From Orlajensenia sp001423545 (GTDB lineage: Bacteria > Actinomycetota > Actinomycetes > Actinomycetales > Microbacteriaceae): DNA of 64,000 nucleotides. Within the stretch, counting starts at the first letter, position 1. Every line of letters starts with the position of its first letter. Under the pieces are notes generated by a model that saw only the letters and a list, made by a program, of their open reading frames with translations, was not told the origin of the DNA and made no database searches. The stretch lies in NCBI GenBank assembly GCA_001423545.1, contig LMOK01000003.1, positions 868,001 to 932,000 on the forward strand, written 5' to 3'. The position numbers were made by a program, and so were the translations under genes. Of this stretch, positions 61,992 through 64,000 are shown piece after piece.

Positions 61992-63410
61992 CTACTTGTA
62001 GCGGTGCGTCTGCTTGATGCGATTGGTGAGCTCTGTCACCTGGTTGTAGATCGAGCGACGCTCCTTCATGAGCTCGCTGATCTTCTTGTTCGCGTACATG
62101 ACGGTCGTGTGGTCGCGGTTGCCGAACAACTGACCGATCTTGGGCAGGGAGAGGTTCGTCAGCTCGCGGCAGAGGTACATCGCGATCTGGCGAGCTGTGG
62201 CCACGGCCTGTGATCGGCTCGAGCCGTAGAGGTCGTCGACGGAGAGCTTGAAGTAGTCAGCGGTGTGGGTGATGATGTCGACCGGCGCGATGACGTTGTC
62301 CTCATCGAGGGTGATGAGGTCCTTCAGCACGGTTTGCACGAGAGCCATGTCGACCGGGGTCCGGTTGAGACTGGCGAAGGCCGTGACCCGGATCAGGGTT
62401 CCCTCGAGCTCGCGGATGTTCGATGACACCTTGGTGGCGATGAACTCGAGGATGTCGTCGGGGACCTGGAGCTTGTCGTTCTGCGCCTTCTTGCGAAGGA
62501 TGGCGATGCGCGTCTCGAGGTCGGGCGCCTGGACGTCGGTGATGAGGCCCCACTCGAAGCGGCTCCGCATCCTGTCCTCGAAGCCGGTGAGGTGCTTCGG
62601 CGGCAGGTCGGACGTGATCACGACCTGCTTGTTGTGGTCGTGCAGGGTGTTGAAGGTGTGGAAGAACGCCTCCTGCGTCTCCGCCTTACCCTGCAGGAAC
62701 TGGATGTCGTCGATCAGCAGGATGTCGATGTTGCGGTACCGAGCCTGGAAGACGGATCCGCGGTTGTTCGCGATCGAGTTGATGAAGTCGTTCGTGAACT
62801 CCTCGGAACTCACATAGCGAACACGGATGCCGGGATAGAGGCTCATCGCGTAGTGACCGATGGCGTGGAGAAGGTGGGTCTTTCCCAGTCCCGACTCGCC
62901 ATAGACGAAGAGGGGGTTGTACGCCTTCGCCGGCGCCTCCGCCACGGCGACGGCCGCGGCATGGGCGAACCGGTTCGACTGCCCGATGACGAAGTTGTCG
63001 AAGCTGTACTTCTGGTTCAGCCGGGTGTCGCTCGAGCGCTCGGGCTGGGTCGTCTCGAACACCGACTGCGGAGTCGCCGGGGTCTCGACCTCGTTGGGCT
63101 GTTCCATCGGGGCCGCGATGTCGGGCCGCAGGTTGTCCTGTTCCAGCTCCGGGTTGACGACGACGTAGAAGTTCGTGACCTCGGTCGGCAGTGTCGCGAG
63201 GGCGGCCAGGAGTGCGACGCGCATCCGCTGGTTCAACATGCTCGCGGTGAAATCGTTCGGAACCTCCAGATAGAAGGTGCCGGCCGCGATTCCCTTCGGC
63301 TCCACGAGGCCGAGGAATCCATAGAGCATGGGGGTGACGCTCTTGTCTCCGCCGAGCTGGGTGAGGACGTCCTGCCAGACCTCATCGATCGGTCGTTCGC
63401 CCTCAGCCAT
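61992..63410 (-). CDS. dnaA: Chromosomal replication initiator DnaA
   Basis: A 472-residue initiator. N-terminal DnaB-binding domain, short linker with many Pro/Glu, then AAA+ ATPase: Walker A GESGLGKTHLLHAIG, Walker B ILLIDDIQFL, sensor SSNIRELEGTLIRV, and the C-terminal box-binding signature GNRDHTTVMYA. It starts at MAEGERPID (63410, GAGTGGG upstream) or four codons earlier at 63422. It binds the boxes in the following gap and upstream of itself. Confidence 0.97.
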   Translation of the reverse strand: MAEGERPIDEVWQDVLTQLGGDKSVTPMLYGFLGLVEPKGIAAGTFYLEVPNDFTASMLNQRMRVALLAALATLPTEVTNFYVVVNPELEQDNLRPDIAAPMEQPNEVETPATPQSVFETTQPERSSDTRLNQKYSFDNFVIGQSNRFAHAAAVAVAEAPAKAYNPLFVYGESGLGKTHLLHAIGHYAMSLYPGIRVRYVSSEEFTNDFINSIANNRGSVFQARYRNIDILLIDDIQFLQGKAETQEAFFHTFNTLHDHNKQVVITSDLPPKHLTGFEDRMRSRFEWGLITDVQAPDLETRIAILRKKAQNDKLQVPDDILEFIATKVSSNIRELEGTLIRVTAFASLNRTPVDMALVQTVLKDLITLDEDNVIAPVDIITHTADYFKLSVDDLYGSSRSQAVATARQIAMYLCRELTNLSLPKIGQLFGNRDHTTVMYANKKISELMKERRSIYNQVTELTNRIKQTHRYK

Positions 63411-63422
63411 ACCCACTCGCAT

Positions 63423-63797
63423 TCATTCGATATGCCGCCGGAAGGAAATGCCTCGACGCTGAGCTTGCCCGGTCGGCAAAGTATTCACAAAGTTATCCAC
63501 CTCCTGTGTGGAATACAGGCGATTTCTCAGGTTTGATGCACCCAAGGCTGGGGATAACTTGGTTCCACACGCTACTGGGGGCATTCAAGGGGATCAAATC
63601 CCGATCAAGTTCCGGCGTGTCGATGCCACGAGAAACCTCCGAGTGTGTGGAGAATTTCAGGTTTGGCCCCGTCCCGGTTTGACCATAGGGCGGGCAGGGC
63701 CTAGTTTTAATCAGTTGACGACGAGCCTTCTGGCTCCCCCCTGCCTTCCCGCCGCTGAACACGGTGCGTGGAGAACCAAGACTGTGGAGATCACCCC
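63423..63797. other. dnaA-rpmH intergenic region with DnaA-box-like sites
   Basis: A 375-base divergent gap. Box-like sequences: TTATCCACC (63493-63501), TGTGGAATA (63507-63515) and TGGGGATAA (63549-63557), suggesting dnaA autoregulation or a second origin part. A run of low-GC DNA lies near 63480-63560. No extra gene recognised. Confidence 0.7.
63679..63707 (+). promoter_or_regulatory. Candidate promoter for rpmH-rnpA
   Basis: TTGACC (63679-63684), 17-bp spacer, TAGTTT (63702-63707), about 90 bp before the rpmH ATG. Confidence 0.5.
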
Positions 63798-63935
63798 ATG
63801 AGCAAGAGAACGTTCCAGCCGAACAACCGCCGCCGCGCGAAGGTTCACGGCTTCCGTCTGCGTATGCGGACCCGTGCGGGCCGCTCGATCCTCGCTGCGC
63901 GTCGTCGCAAGGGCCGCACCGAACTCTCCGCCTAA
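63798..63935 (+). CDS. rpmH: 50S ribosomal protein L34
   Basis: A 45-residue very basic ribosomal protein: MSKRTFQPNNRRRAKVHGFR then LRMRTRAGRSILAARRRKGR and TELSA. This is the L34 sequence pattern throughout. First gene of the rpmH-rnpA-yidC order, divergent from dnaA. Confidence 0.98.
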   Translation: MSKRTFQPNNRRRAKVHGFRLRMRTRAGRSILAARRRKGRTELSA

Positions 63936-63944
63936 GCGGCTGAG

Positions 63945-64000
63945 GTGCTCGCTCGAGCGAACCGGGTCACGAGTGCCGGCGACTACAAAGTCACCGTGCG
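63945..64000 (+). CDS. rnpA: Ribonuclease P protein component, 5' partial
   Basis: Eighteen codons at the right edge: a GTG start, then LARANRVTSAGDYKVTVR, the usual RnpA beginning (LxxxNRV). It is nine bases after rpmH. The rest lies outside the window. RnpA helps the RNA subunit to trim tRNA 5' ends. Confidence 0.9.
   Translation, partial: MLARANRVTSAGDYKVTV

Overview
The window is GC-rich actinobacterial chromosome. Gene order on the right side (rpmH, dnaA, dnaN, gnd, recF, a DciA/DUF721 gene, gyrB, gyrA, a DUF3566 gene, tRNA-Ile, tRNA-Ala) and the fhaA-fhaB-pstP-rodA-pbpA-pknA-pknB envelope cluster place it at the replication origin of an actinomycete. The 52-residue membrane gene, the class E sortase and the frequent GGATGC/GCATCC codon context suggest a Microbacteriaceae-like bacterium; that family assignment is inference. 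Names rest on motifs and context read by eye, with no database search.

Layout. (1) 1-4860: 2-keto-3-deoxygluconate metabolism (SDR dehydrogenase, KDPG aldolase, KDG kinase), a DUF4406 gene divergent from a DeoR regulator, and a ketoglutarate-semialdehyde-type aldehyde dehydrogenase. (2) 3319-15812, minus strand: one very tight operon of eleven genes. It begins with a sugar ABC importer (lipoprotein plus two permeases), then an enolase-superfamily acid-sugar dehydratase, a metallo-beta-lactamase-fold hydrolase, a Gfo/Idh oxidoreductase, a CaiB-type CoA-transferase, a solute-binding-like protein without a signal peptide, an enoyl-CoA hydratase, a FAH-family dehydratase and the aldehyde dehydrogenase. 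A FadR/GntR regulator is divergent from it. Sugar-acid and CoA chemistry in one coupled operon is the best candidate here for an undescribed pathway. (3) 16960-21603: a secreted GH3 glycosidase with a PA14 insert and a ThDP enzyme. (4) 21646-31652: homoprotocatechuate meta-cleavage. A FAD monooxygenase and an MFS carrier face a GntR regulator, hpaE, hpaD, hpaH, hpaI and an unusual FAH-RraA fusion. Two overlapping divergent promoters share an 18-bp palindrome.

(5) 31720-35504: a two-way terminator, tRNA-Leu, then beta-phosphoglucomutase coupled to a GH65 phosphorylase. (6) 35582-48743: the FHA/phosphatase/kinase cell-envelope cluster, a PabA/TrpG amidotransferase, a small membrane protein, sortase E, CrgA, rhomboid protease, cyclophilin and an unknown gene. 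Between crgA and the rhomboid gene lies a group of DnaA-box-like sites beside a perfect palindrome. (7) 48797-51930: Nudix, isochorismatase-like and alcohol dehydrogenase genes with a divergent LacI regulator and operator. (8) 51970-64000: the tRNAs, gyrase, recF and replication genes, oriC between dnaN and dnaA, a parS-like site, and rpmH with the start of rnpA at the right edge. No rRNA, CRISPR array, prophage or transposase is visible.
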